DNA of 64,000 nt from NCBI GenBank assembly GCA_023663615.1, contig JAMPHA010000001.1, positions 62,001-126,000 on the forward strand, written 5' to 3'. This document shows, piece after piece, positions 53,179 to 62,470 of the stretch. The notes beneath the pieces are model-generated. The model searched no databases. It was not told the DNA's origin and saw only the letters and a list, made by a program, of their open reading frames with translations. Each line of letters starts with the position of its first letter. Position 1 is the stretch's first letter. The translations under genes and the position numbers were made by a program. The DNA comes from DLAJ01 sp023663615. GTDB taxonomy: Bacteria > Bacillota > Clostridia > Lachnospirales > Lachnospiraceae.

Positions 53179-53276
53179 TGTACAAAACTGCTTGCGGATT
53201 TGGAAATCGCATTCTATAATAAAAAACAAGAAAACGATTTCCTAATCGTACATTGGCAGATATGCAGATAAACAAA

Positions 53277-53480
53277 TCAGCCGCCGGACAGACAAATCAG
53301 CAGACAAGCGGGCAGGCAGTCGGACAAGTAGACAAACGAACGGACGGACAAGCAGACAAGCTCACAACAAACGAACGGACAAACAGACAGGCTCACAACA
53401 AACGAACGATCAGATAAACAGACGAACAGACGAACAGACGAACAGACAAGCAAAACAAACAGGTAAACGGAAAGGCAGAC
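53277..53480. repeat. ACAAACGAACGGACA-type minisatellite before the LacI gene
   Basis: Irregular repeats of CAGACAAACGAACGGACAAG; a longer direct repeat GCTCACAACAAACGAACG occurs twice. It forms the leader of the LacI gene. Nothing else is visible between the terminator at 53178 and 53492. Confidence 0.75.
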
Positions 53481-53491
53481 AGGAGCAGACA

Positions 53492-54487
53492 ATGGTTTCG
53501 ATCAAAGATGTAGCAAAGCAGGCAGGCGTGGCGATCTCAACGGTATCCAAAGTGTTGAACGGGTATCCGAATGTGAGCGAGAAGACGAAGAAAAAGGTCA
53601 ACGAGGCGATCGAGGAGCTGAATTTTGTTCCGAATGCAGTCGCATCCGCACTTTCCTCCAAGCAGTCGGCGCGCGTGGCGCTCATCATCAATCTCAACCA
53701 GCAGACGCAGGCGATCGACGAGATCGATATGCAGTATATCTCCGGCGCAATCCGTCAGGCGAGAGAATTAAGTCTGGATGTGCAGACCGTTTTTTTCAGC
53801 ATGATACAGGACAAGACCCTGGAGGAGATCACGCGCTACCTGCGCTCGCAGAATATCGGCGGCGTGATTATTTACGGACTGTCAAAGGACGATAAGGTGC
53901 TGCACCGGCTGATCCAGAGCCAGAATTTCAAAACCGTGGTCATCGACTATCCGATGACAAATCAGAATACGTCCTCCATCTGGATCGATCAGGAACGCGC
54001 GCAGTACGAGGTCGCGAAGGTGACGATTGAAGCGAATCCGACGAAGGTGCGCAATGTGCTGTATCTCGCGGGAAAAAAGAACGGGTATGTAACGGAAGAG
54101 CGGATGAAAGGAATCCGCAGGCTGGCGGAGGAAAAGGGATTTAAGCTGACGGTTCACTATGGGGAATTCAGCGAGCTGCGCGCGCGGGAACTGACGTTCC
54201 GTTACGGAAAAAACAGTGATGCGATTGTCTGTGCCTCCGACCTGATGGCGATCGGCGCGATGAAAGCGCTGACGGAGATGAATGTGTATCATCCGGTGTG
54301 CGGTTTCGACGGGATTACGCTCATGGGATATGTCGGGAAACAGATGAATACGGTCAGACAGGATTTCAGTCATATTTCAGAGGAAGCAGTCAAAGAAGTG
54401 GCGTTGTTATTAAACGGCATGGAGGGGCGGAACGTGGTATTGGATTACCAGATCGTGCGTCTGAAATATCTGGATATTATCTGTTGA
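53492..54487 (+). CDS. LacI family regulator, probable control of alpha-glucan genes
   Basis: 331 residues. LacI-type DNA-binding domain SIKDVAKQAGVAISTVSKVL plus hinge FVPNAVASALSS, then a PBP-like effector domain. It is the only local candidate to bind the GAAAACGTTTTC operator in the glgP promoter 750 bp after its end. CcpA-like in general but not clearly CcpA. Confidence 0.9.
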   Translation: MVSIKDVAKQAGVAISTVSKVLNGYPNVSEKTKKKVNEAIEELNFVPNAVASALSSKQSARVALIINLNQQTQAIDEIDMQYISGAIRQARELSLDVQTVFFSMIQDKTLEEITRYLRSQNIGGVIIYGLSKDDKVLHRLIQSQNFKTVVIDYPMTNQNTSSIWIDQERAQYEVAKVTIEANPTKVRNVLYLAGKKNGYVTEERMKGIRRLAEEKGFKLTVHYGEFSELRARELTFRYGKNSDAIVCASDLMAIGAMKALTEMNVYHPVCGFDGITLMGYVGKQMNTVRQDFSHISEEAVKEVALLLNGMEGRNVVLDYQIVRLKYLDIIC

Positions 54488-54556
54488 CAAATTATTGTCA
54501 GGTCTTCGCTTCCGCGGGACCCATCAGATCATGGCGGATATAAGGGAGGAATGAGA

Positions 54557-55219
54557 ATGAGTTTAATTGAATTAAAGGATGCGGTAAAGGAGTATCAGGC
54601 AGGGGAAATCAAGGTGCGCGCGCTGGATCATGTCAATATTGCGGTGGAACAGGGCGAGATCATCATGATCTTAGGCGAGAGCGGATCGGGAAAAAGCACG
54701 CTGTTAAATATGATGGGCGGTCTGGATGTTCTGACGTCCGGCGAGATCCTGCTGGAAGGGAAGCCCTACACGAATTTTAAGGATATGGAAATGTCAAAGC
54801 TGCGCAGACAGCAGTTCGGATTTATTTTTCAATCCTATAACCTGCTCCCTCTCCTGACGATCTATGAGAACATGACCGTGCCGCTTCTTCTGGATAAAAA
54901 AAGAGTGAAGCGCAAAGACGTGGAGGCGTTGAGCGAAAGCCTCGGCATCCGGGGACAGCTTGATAAATTTCCGACGCAGCTTTCGGGCGGGCAGCAGCAG
55001 CGCGCGGCGATCGTGCGGGCGCTGATCCACCAACCGAAGGTCATTTTTGCGGACGAGCCGACGGGCAACCTTGATAAGGATACCGGCAGTCAGGTCATGA
55101 CCTGTCTGATCGACGCCGTCAAAAAAGAGGGGGCAACGCTCGTCATGGTGACGCATAACGAAAACATGGCTTCCTATGCGGACCGCGTGATCCGGATGGA
55201 GAACGGAAAAGAAATTTGA
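54557..55219 (+). CDS. ABC transporter ATP-binding protein (MacB/LolD-type), orphan
   Basis: 220 residues from the ATG at 54557, seven bases after GGGAGG. Complete ATPase: Walker A ILGESGSGKSTLLNMMGGLD, signature QLSGGQQQRAAIVRAL, Walker B VIFADEPTGNLDKDTG, His switch MVTHNENMASYA. This subfamily normally works with FtsX-like permeases, but no permease gene is adjacent. It lies between the LacI gene and glgP on the same strand. Confidence 0.92.
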   Translation: MSLIELKDAVKEYQAGEIKVRALDHVNIAVEQGEIIMILGESGSGKSTLLNMMGGLDVLTSGEILLEGKPYTNFKDMEMSKLRRQQFGFIFQSYNLLPLLTIYENMTVPLLLDKKRVKRKDVEALSESLGIRGQLDKFPTQLSGGQQQRAAIVRALIHQPKVIFADEPTGNLDKDTGSQVMTCLIDAVKKEGATLVMVTHNENMASYADRVIRMENGKEI

Positions 55220-55238
55220 AAAATATGGAAATCACCCC

Positions 55239-55267
55239 TTGCGGAAAACGTTTTCTTATGCTATTCT
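55239..55267 (+). promoter_or_regulatory. glgP promoter with a LacI/CcpA-type operator in the spacer
   Basis: TTGCGG (55239-55244), 17 bp, TATTCT (55262-55267); the spacer begins with the perfect palindrome GAAAACGTTTTC (55244-55255). A repressor bound there would block polymerase. The leader from 55270 to 55480 is purine-rich, low complexity and has no gene. Confidence 0.75.
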
Positions 55268-55480
55268 AAGGAATGTGAAGAATCGGAACAATGAAAATGC
55301 AAAAAACGGAAATCATAAAGAAAAGCGGTAGTAAGAAAACGGAACCGGACCAAACTAAGAAAGAGGAAACGTAAGTAGCAAAGCGAAGCAAAGAAAACAA
55401 GGCAAAGCAGGGACAAAGCAAGAAACGGCAGTCAACAATCGCGCCGGACGAACGGTGCCAAAACAGGAGGGAAAGCAGCA

Positions 55481-57799
55481 ATGACATTATTACCAAACAT
55501 GCAGCGTGAAGTATTGGAGTTGAAACTGGAGCAGCAGCTGGAGGATTTTGCAAAGGACATGTTCGGCAAGACACTCAGCGAATGTACGGACGAGGAGACC
55601 TATTACTGTGTGCTCCAGATGTCGAAATGTCTCATGGAAGCGACGGACGAGATCAACGGGGAAAAGAAGATCTATTATATTTCCGCAGAATTTCTGATCG
55701 GAAAGTTATTATCCAATAACCTCATCAATCTCGGCGTTTACGATAAGGTAGAAGAGATCCTGAGAAAAAAAGGAAAAGAGTTAAGCCGCATTGAGGAGAT
55801 CGAACCGGAACCGTCTTTGGGAAACGGCGGGCTCGGAAGACTGGCGGCATGCTTTATGGATTCGATCGCGACGCTCGGACTGCCGGGAGAGGGAATCGGC
55901 TTAAATTATCACTTTGGGTTGTTCAAGCAGGTATTTAAGAACCGGATGCAGACGGCGGAGAAAAACGACTGGATTGAAAAGCAGTCCTGGCTGAATAAAA
56001 CGGACATCACGTTCCAGGTAGAGTTTGGCGACCGCAAGGTAAAATCCCGCCTGTACGATATTGATGTCGTCGGCTATGATAACGGATTAAACAAGCTGCG
56101 TCTTTTTGATATTGAGTCGGTGGATGAATCCATCGTCAAGGACGGGATCAGCTTTGATAAGGAAGATATTGAGAAGAACCTGACGTTATTTTTGTATCCG
56201 GATGACTCGGATGAGGCGGGCAACCTGCTGCGCATCTATCAGCAGTATTTCATGGTGAGCAATGCCGCGCAGCTCATTTTACAGGAAATGAAGGAGCATA
56301 AATATGACCTCCGTAAAATGAACGAACATGCGGTCATCCAGATCAATGACACCCATCCGACCATGATTATTCCGGAGCTGATCCGGATTCTGGTTAATGA
56401 CAAAGCGTTTACGATGGATGAGGCGATCGAGGTCGTCAGCAAGACCTGTGCGTATACGAATCACACGATCCTTGCGGAAGCGCTTGAGAAGTGGCCGCTC
56501 GCTTATCTGGAGAAGGTCGTTCCCCAGCTTGTGCCGATCATCAAGGAACTTGACAAGCGCGTGCGCGCAAAATATAAAGAGAAAGCCGTTCAGATCATTG
56601 ATAAGGATAAGCGCGTGCACATGGCGCATATCGACATTCATTACGGTTTCAGCGTGAACGGCGTTGCCGCGATTCATACGGAAATCTTAAAGGATACCGA
56701 GCTCCATGCTTTTTATAAGCTCTATCCCGAAAAATTCAATAATAAGACGAACGGCATCACGTTCCGCCGCTGGCTTCTTTCCTGTAACCGGGAACTTGCC
56801 GCGTTCTTGGAGGAGACGATCGGCAAGGGCTACAAGAAAGACGCGGCAGAACTCGAAAAACTGCTTGCATACAAGGACGACGAGGCGGTATTAGACCGGC
56901 TTGCCGAGATCAAGCACCATAATAAAGAGAAGCTTGCCGCTTACTTAAAAGAGCATGAGGACGTCGAGGTGTCGCCGGATTCGATCTTCGATATTCAGGT
57001 CAAGAGACTGCATGAGTATAAGCGCCAGCAGATGAACGCGCTGTATATCATTCATAAGTATTTGGAGATCAAGGCAGGAAAGAAACCGACAAGACCGCTC
57101 ACATTCATTTTTGGCGCAAAGGCGGCTCCGGCTTATGTGATCGCGCAGGACATCATTCACCTGCTGCTCGTATTGGAGGAGATCATCAATCACGATCCCG
57201 ATGTCAGCCCGTATATGCGTCTTGTCATGGTGGAAAATTACAACGTCAGCTATGCGGAGAAGCTCATTCCGGCATGTGATATTTCCGAGCAGATTTCCCT
57301 GGCGAGCAAGGAAGCGTCCGGCACGGGCAATATGAAGTTCATGTTAAACGGCGCGGTCACGCTGGGTACAAGCGACGGCGCGAACGTGGAGATTCATGAA
57401 TTGGTCGGCGACGATAACATCTTTATTTTCGGCGAGAAGAGCGAGCAGGTCATCAAGCACTATGCGAAGGCGGATTATGTGTCCAAGGATTACTACGATA
57501 AGAGTCCCGTCATCAAAGCGGCGGTCGATTTCATTATCAGCAAGCCGGTATTAAAGGTCGGCAAAAAAGAAAATCTGAAGAGACTGCACGACGAGCTGTT
57601 AAATAAGGACTGGTTCATGACGCTGCTCGATCTCGAAGATTATATCGAGAAGAAAGATGCGATTTTTGCCGCTTATGAGGACCGCGCAAAGTGGAAACGT
57701 ATGATGCTCGTAAATATTGCAAAGGCAGGTTTCTTCTCTTCCGACCGCACGATCGAGGAATATAACCGTGATATTTGGAAACTGGAGCTGGCGAAGTAA
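55481..57799 (+). CDS. glgP: Glycogen/starch alpha-glucan phosphorylase
   Basis: 772 residues after AGGAGGGAAAGC. Releases glucose 1-phosphate from alpha-1,4-glucans with PLP and phosphate. The family motifs are strong: EPEPSLGNGGLGRLAACFMD, IQINDTHPTM, and SLASKEASGTGNMKFMLNGA with the PLP Lys619, then GTSDGANVEI. Length is typical of the short bacterial form. Followed after 27 bp by malQ. Confidence 0.97.
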   Translation: MTLLPNMQREVLELKLEQQLEDFAKDMFGKTLSECTDEETYYCVLQMSKCLMEATDEINGEKKIYYISAEFLIGKLLSNNLINLGVYDKVEEILRKKGKELSRIEEIEPEPSLGNGGLGRLAACFMDSIATLGLPGEGIGLNYHFGLFKQVFKNRMQTAEKNDWIEKQSWLNKTDITFQVEFGDRKVKSRLYDIDVVGYDNGLNKLRLFDIESVDESIVKDGISFDKEDIEKNLTLFLYPDDSDEAGNLLRIYQQYFMVSNAAQLILQEMKEHKYDLRKMNEHAVIQINDTHPTMIIPELIRILVNDKAFTMDEAIEVVSKTCAYTNHTILAEALEKWPLAYLEKVVPQLVPIIKELDKRVRAKYKEKAVQIIDKDKRVHMAHIDIHYGFSVNGVAAIHTEILKDTELHAFYKLYPEKFNNKTNGITFRRWLLSCNRELAAFLEETIGKGYKKDAAELEKLLAYKDDEAVLDRLAEIKHHNKEKLAAYLKEHEDVEVSPDSIFDIQVKRLHEYKRQQMNALYIIHKYLEIKAGKKPTRPLTFIFGAKAAPAYVIAQDIIHLLLVLEEIINHDPDVSPYMRLVMVENYNVSYAEKLIPACDISEQISLASKEASGTGNMKFMLNGAVTLGTSDGANVEIHELVGDDNIFIFGEKSEQVIKHYAKADYVSKDYYDKSPVIKAAVDFIISKPVLKVGKKENLKRLHDELLNKDWFMTLLDLEDYIEKKDAIFAAYEDRAKWKRMMLVNIAKAGFFSSDRTIEEYNRDIWKLELAK

Positions 57800-57826
57800 G
57801 CATAAGTAAAATCATGGAGGAGTAGG

Positions 57827-59308
57827 ATGAGAAGGAGCGGCATACTCATGCCTGTATCGGCAATTCCGTCCAAGTACGGGATCGGCGGGTTTTCCAGACA
57901 GGCATACGAATTTGTAGATATGTGTAAAAAGGCAGGGCAGCGCTACTGGCAGATCCTGCCGTTAGGACCGACTGGTTACGGGGACTCCCCGTACCAGTCT
58001 TTCTCCACGTTTGCGGGAAATCCGTATTACATCGACTTAGAGACGCTGATCGAAGAAGGGCTTTTGACAAAAAAAGAATGCGAGAAGGCGGATTGCGGTT
58101 CCGATGAGGCAAAAGTGGATTATGAAAAAATTTACCGCACCCGTTTCGATGTTCTGCGGAAAGCGTTCGAGCGGAGCAGGATCGAGGAAAGCGGGGAATT
58201 TTCCGCATTCTGTAAAGAAAATGCCTTTTGGCTGGACGACTATGCGCTCTATATGGCGGTCAAAAATTCGTTTGACGGAAAGAGCTGGAGCGAGTGGGAC
58301 GACGACATCCGCCTCCGCAGGGCGGGCGCGTTAAAGCGTTACCGTCAGGAGTTTGCAAAAGAAATCTGTTTTTATCAGTTCCAGCAGTATGAATTTGCAA
58401 AACAGTGGAAGGCGTTAAAGGCATATGCCAACAAGAACCGAATTGAGATCATCGGGGACATTCCGATCTATGTGGCGTTTGACAGCGCCGATACATGGGC
58501 AAATCCCAAGCTGTTTCAGCTTGATAAGGACTGCGTGCCGCTCGCGGTCGCGGGCTGTCCGCCCGATGCGTTTGCGGCAACGGGGCAGCTTTGGGGAAAT
58601 CCGCTCTATGACTGGGAGTACCATGCAAAGACGAATTATGCGTGGTGGATGAAGCGGATCGCGTACTGCTTTACGCTCTATGACGTCGTGCGGATCGATC
58701 ATTTCCGCGGCTTTGACGAGTATTACTCCATTCCCTACGGCGATCCGACGGCGGAATTCGGACATTGGGAAAAGGGACCGGGATACGAGATTTTCCGGGA
58801 AATGAAAAAGCAGCTCGGCAAGCGGCGCGTGATCGCGGAGGATCTTGGTTTTTTAACCGACTCCGTAATCAAACTCGTGCAGAAAACAGGCTATCCGGGC
58901 ATGAAGATCATTCAGTTTGCGTTCGATTCGAGGAGTACGGACAGCGATTACCTGCCGCATAATTATTCGAAAAACTGTATTGTTTACACCGGAACGCATG
59001 ACAATGACACGACGCTCGGCTGGTACGACACGCTATCCGTGCGCGACAGGCGGTTTGCGAACGCCTATCTGAACGTTCACAGCAGAAAAAAAGTGCCGTG
59101 GTGCTTTATCCGCGCCGCGTTTGCCTCGACCGCGGATACCTGTATCATTCCGATGCAGGATTATCTGGAGCTTGGCGGGGAAGCGCGCTTTAATTTTCCG
59201 TCTACGCTTGGCGGCAATTGGGAGTGGCGGATGCTGGACGGACAGTTCACGGAAGCATTGGCAAAGAAGATTTATGATATGACGAAATTGTATGCGCGGC
59301 TTGGATGA
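57827..59308 (+). CDS. malQ: 4-alpha-glucanotransferase (GH77)
   Basis: 493 residues after ATGGAGGAG. Disproportionates malto-oligosaccharides and supports GlgP. GH77 motifs: RYWQILPLGPTGYGDSPYQS, nucleophile Asp291 in VVRIDHFRGFDEYY, acid Glu in RVIAEDLGFLTD and the transition-state Asp in YTGTHDNDTTLGWY. Co-transcribed with glgP, and thus under the same promoter. Confidence 0.97.
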   Translation: MRRSGILMPVSAIPSKYGIGGFSRQAYEFVDMCKKAGQRYWQILPLGPTGYGDSPYQSFSTFAGNPYYIDLETLIEEGLLTKKECEKADCGSDEAKVDYEKIYRTRFDVLRKAFERSRIEESGEFSAFCKENAFWLDDYALYMAVKNSFDGKSWSEWDDDIRLRRAGALKRYRQEFAKEICFYQFQQYEFAKQWKALKAYANKNRIEIIGDIPIYVAFDSADTWANPKLFQLDKDCVPLAVAGCPPDAFAATGQLWGNPLYDWEYHAKTNYAWWMKRIAYCFTLYDVVRIDHFRGFDEYYSIPYGDPTAEFGHWEKGPGYEIFREMKKQLGKRRVIAEDLGFLTDSVIKLVQKTGYPGMKIIQFAFDSRSTDSDYLPHNYSKNCIVYTGTHDNDTTLGWYDTLSVRDRRFANAYLNVHSRKKVPWCFIRAAFASTADTCIIPMQDYLELGGEARFNFPSTLGGNWEWRMLDGQFTEALAKKIYDMTKLYARLG

Positions 59309-59411
59309 GCGCTTTGCATAGGCGGCCGCTGCGGGCAGGCGAAGTGCTTTGCGCGAGCGGTCGCTGTGGGCGGGCGAAGCGCTTTGCATAAGCGGCCGCG
59401 GGAGCAGGTTG
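59309..59411. repeat. 35-bp tandem repeat directly after malQ
   Basis: Three copies beginning at about 59310, 59345 and 59380, unit GCGCTTTGCATAGGCGGCCG plus 15 bases. It starts at the malQ stop codon. Confidence 0.8.
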
Positions 59412-59466
59412 AGCGCAAACGGGATCGCTTCGCAGGAAAAGACAGGGATATTTGTGAGAATGCTTT

Positions 59467-60816
59467 TTAATGCTCACGCATCTGATAATCTGTGTCTTCG
59501 TCAAGCATTTGGAGCATGATGTCTGCGCACACGGGATCAAACTGTGTTCCCTTTCCTTTTTCGATTTCTTCGCGGACGACCTGCTGCGGCAGAACATCTC
59601 GATAACTCCGCTTAGAGGTCATCGCATCATATGCGTCCGCAGTTCCGATGATTCTTGCCCAAAGGGGAATATCCGTGCCTGCGAGTTTATTCGGATAGCC
59701 GGTTCCGTCGTATTTTTCATGATGATATTTTGCTCCGATCGAAATGTCTGGAAGCTCCGATATGGTCGTCAGAATTTCTCCGCCGATCTCCGGATGCTTT
59801 TTGATTGTCTGGAATTCCTCGTCGGTCAGTTTTCCCGCCTTGTTGATAATGGTATCCGGTACCCCTATTTTTCCAATATCATGCAGAAGCCCCATGTAAT
59901 AGATTTCCTGCTGATCTTCCTCTGACATGCCCATTCTTTTTGCGATTTCCCTTGAATAAGCCGCTACTCTTTCCGAATGCCCGTTTGTATAGGTATCTTT
60001 TGCGTCAACCGTTTTTGCAAGCGTTAAGATGACCTGCTCAGACAAACGCTCCACTTTTTCTCTTCGGTCTTCCGCTTCTTTGGTCTGCTTTTTTACTTCT
60101 ATCTGCAAATTTTTCCTGAGATCGTCAAGCTCTGCAAGTGTTTTGATCAGCAGCTGGTAATCCGGAGTTTCCATGGAAAAGAGAATGATCAGAACCGCGA
60201 TCGAGGGTGTGAATACGCTCAACAACACGTCCGGAAAAAACAGCATCTGCATGACAGGTCCCAAAAAGCACAGGATGATATATGCGCCAATGGATATTTT
60301 TTGTTTTGTCTTGAAAAAGCTTTGATTTTTAATCAGTACTGCCGCCGAAAACACGACATAATATAACGGGATGATGTAAACGAGCAGATACAGCGGTCCG
60401 TGAACGTATTCCCCTTCTTCATTAAAGCGGAATAAAAATCCCGTAAACAGATTGCATACAAGAAAGGCCAGCGTCAATAAGTAAAGGATCTTGTTGATAT
60501 GTATGCTTTTTGCTATGCGCGTATTTTGAACGTAGCTTATCACGTACCGGAGAAAACAATATCCAAGACTAAAGGTCAGCGCGAAATAAGCAGTATTGGT
60601 AAGGAGATTCACCACACGGGGAATGGACTTTCCGTAGCTTATGGTAATGGCTGTCACAATGTCCATGACTTCTGCCGCCAGGACGCATTTTACGACCAGT
60701 CGGAATTTTTTGTTGACTTCGGATTGGTCGGAATAGTAGATGCATAATGCGGTGTAGATCACCAAAAGATATATGACGCCGACGATTTCAAAATCAATAT
60801 TATAGACCAGATTCAT
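59467..60816 (-). CDS. Membrane HD-GYP domain phosphodiesterase
   Basis: 449 residues. N-terminal seven-helix membrane sensor (residues 1-215), a coiled-coil linker (220-265, Glu/Lys-rich), then an HD-GYP domain (270-440) with GHSERVAAYSREIAKRMGMS, the metal site LLHDIGKIGVPD and the GYP loop HHEKYDGTGYPNKLAG. Members hydrolyse cyclic di-GMP, often affecting motility. It stands alone on the minus strand. Confidence 0.95.
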   Translation of the reverse strand: MNLVYNIDFEIVGVIYLLVIYTALCIYYSDQSEVNKKFRLVVKCVLAAEVMDIVTAITISYGKSIPRVVNLLTNTAYFALTFSLGYCFLRYVISYVQNTRIAKSIHINKILYLLTLAFLVCNLFTGFLFRFNEEGEYVHGPLYLLVYIIPLYYVVFSAAVLIKNQSFFKTKQKISIGAYIILCFLGPVMQMLFFPDVLLSVFTPSIAVLIILFSMETPDYQLLIKTLAELDDLRKNLQIEVKKQTKEAEDRREKVERLSEQVILTLAKTVDAKDTYTNGHSERVAAYSREIAKRMGMSEEDQQEIYYMGLLHDIGKIGVPDTIINKAGKLTDEEFQTIKKHPEIGGEILTTISELPDISIGAKYHHEKYDGTGYPNKLAGTDIPLWARIIGTADAYDAMTSKRSYRDVLPQQVVREEIEKGKGTQFDPVCADIMLQMLDEDTDYQMREH

Positions 60817-60910
60817 TACCAGTTGCCCTCCGTTATTTACTCCGTTATGTGTCGTGTTTGTTGTCTGTCCGGAAAGAGTTTTTTATAAATTTCCCCGATC
60901 CCCCAAATCT

Positions 60911-61495
60911 TCAAACGGATTCGCGTTTCGCCAAGTTTGAATTATGATAGGAAGGATCGTTAGTGACGTCCTTTTCAAACCATGCAGGCGGAATGAATGC
61001 GTTCGCCGTTTCGATGGATGGAAATTCGACTTCGGCAATGATGAGTCCCTCGAAAGGCGCGGCAAACACATCCAGCTCGATCACGGGCCGCCAGTCGTCC
61101 GGCGTTGTCTGCACAGCAGGATCGAGGGAGGAGACCGCTTGCTGGGATGCAGGACTGCGGAGAGAGGATTTCGTCTGCTGCGGAACGGGTGTCTGCATGA
61201 GGAAATCCTGTGAAAAACAGGGCGTTTCGATCGGAATCAGATACCGTTTTTTGGAGATCACGTTACCGTCTGCTTTTGGGAGCAAGTGTGCATAAGACTC
61301 TGCGTTCAGCGGGAGATTATATTCCTCCCGCGCCATCAATCCTTCGCCTTTGTAGGTCATATAATAACGGTCATCCTCTCTGCGGATGCGGATGACGGGA
61401 TTCGTGTTTAAGTATGCCTGCTCGATTATGCGGCAGGAGTAGTCGGAGAGATTCTCCGGTAATTGCCTGATCGTGAATTTCCGTTCGATTTCCAT
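60911..61495 (-). CDS. CYTH domain protein with a central insert
   Basis: 194 residues. The N-terminal EIERKFTIRQLPE is the ExExK motif of CYTH (triphosphate tunnel) proteins, followed by YRIIEQAYLNTNPVIRIRRE-type strands. A low-complexity insert (about residues 100-134, QTPVPQQTKSSLRSPASQQA) splits the fold before the second half with EVEFPSIETANAF. Family members are adenylate cyclases or inorganic triphosphatases; which applies here is not known. Confidence 0.9.
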   Translation of the reverse strand: MEIERKFTIRQLPENLSDYSCRIIEQAYLNTNPVIRIRREDDRYYMTYKGEGLMAREEYNLPLNAESYAHLLPKADGNVISKKRYLIPIETPCFSQDFLMQTPVPQQTKSSLRSPASQQAVSSLDPAVQTTPDDWRPVIELDVFAAPFEGLIIAEVEFPSIETANAFIPPAWFEKDVTNDPSYHNSNLAKRESV

Positions 61496-61585
61496 AAAGA
61501 ATGTCCTTTCTTTGAACAGTTTTAGCGGGAGCGGAAGTCTTTTCCGATTTCCGGCGATGGGCGGGCACTTTTTTCAGTTTGTGGA

Positions 61586-61614
61586 TTGACAGTTTGTTCC
61601 AAATCAGTTATAGT
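61586..61614 (+). promoter_or_regulatory. Promoter of the small hairpin RNA
   Basis: TTGACA (61586-61591), 17 bp, TATAGT (61609-61614). Confidence 0.8.
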
Positions 61615-61620
61615 CTTCTC

Positions 61621-61688
61621 GTAGTCAAGCACTGTCGGCGGCTGGGGCAATTGGAGCCCTATGTTAAGAGATAGCAGCTTGACTTTTT
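61621..61688 (+). ncRNA. Small structured RNA candidate, about 68 nt
   Basis: The transcript begins near 61621 and closes as AGTCAAGC (61623-61630) with GCTTGACT (61677-61684) followed by T5. Inside are CTGTC/GATAG and GGGC/GCCC stems. It could be a stand-alone small RNA ending in its own terminator, or a leader element of the membrane-protein gene at 61814. I recognise no known riboswitch class in it. Confidence 0.5.
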
Positions 61689-61813
61689 AGTGTCTATCGT
61701 GTGTATGCCCTGCTGGGAAACTCCGCAAACTCTTTTTATAATAGCATAGCGATCAATCTGACGCAATAGAGGCGGACAACATTTTATGACCGTAGAAATG
61801 TGGGAGAAAAGCG

Positions 61814-62269
61814 ATGTTCAGCAAGCAAAATTATAAAATGGGTTTTGATCTGGCGGGGTTCATTTTGTTTTTGGGCGTTATGCTTCCGAATTTGATCTGG
61901 TTTGCGGTTCCGGCGGTGAACGATGTGTTAAGAAGAGAATCTGTCACTCCGGTTGTAGATCAGATCGGTTCCGTTTTTCAGGTCACAATGATAGCTTCGC
62001 TTTGTATCATTGTCAATCAGAATTGCCGGAAACCGATGAAAAAAGTATGGTCGGGCGGAATCGCTGCTTTGGTCGTGCTTTATTATGCAGGCTGGTGTTT
62101 TTATTATAGCGGAAGCGCATCTCCGATCGTGATCTTAGATTTATGTATCGCGCCGTGTCTCGCGTTCGTATTATTTTCAGCAGTAAGAAAAAATGCAGCT
62201 GCTTTTCTGTCTGCGGCGATATTTATGATATGCCATGTTTTATTTGGCGTTGTGAATTTTATGATGTAA
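61814..62269 (+). CDS. Small multi-helix membrane protein
   Basis: 151 residues with four to five membrane helices (DLAGFILFLGVMLPNLIWFA, ALVVLYYAGWCFYY, and FLSAAIFMICHVLFGVVNFM). No family recognised with confidence; similar short membrane proteins are common in Clostridia. Start after GGGAGAAAAGCG. The small RNA candidate lies 126 bp upstream. Confidence 0.75.
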   Translation: MFSKQNYKMGFDLAGFILFLGVMLPNLIWFAVPAVNDVLRRESVTPVVDQIGSVFQVTMIASLCIIVNQNCRKPMKKVWSGGIAALVVLYYAGWCFYYSGSASPIVILDLCIAPCLAFVLFSAVRKNAAAFLSAAIFMICHVLFGVVNFMM

Positions 62270-62284
62270 TGCCGCTGGTTTGAC

Positions 62285-62400
62285 AATTGTGCTGCGGTTT
62301 TCGTTGATGTTACCGGGATGGCGAACTGATAAGCGTCGCCGTCTTCGCGGATGGATTTATCGTTTTTGCTGATGTTACTGGGATAGCGAAAGGATAGAGT
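62285..62400 (+). repeat. Imperfect direct repeat after the membrane-protein gene
   Basis: GTTGATGTTACCGGGATGGCGAA and GCTGATGTTACTGGGATAGCGAA lie about 63 bp apart (units shortened here to what is conserved: GATGTTAC, GGGAT, GCGAA). Confidence 0.6.
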
Positions 62401-62435
62401 TGCGCATGCTTTGTCTAATTTTCCCAAAATCATCT

Positions 62436-62464
62436 TGACGTATCCTACAAGTTTTTGTATAATC
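62436..62464 (+). promoter_or_regulatory. Promoter of the rod-shaped RNA candidate
   Basis: TTGACG (62436-62441), 17 bp, TATAAT (62459-62464). Confidence 0.82.
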
Positions 62465-62470
62465 AGCACA

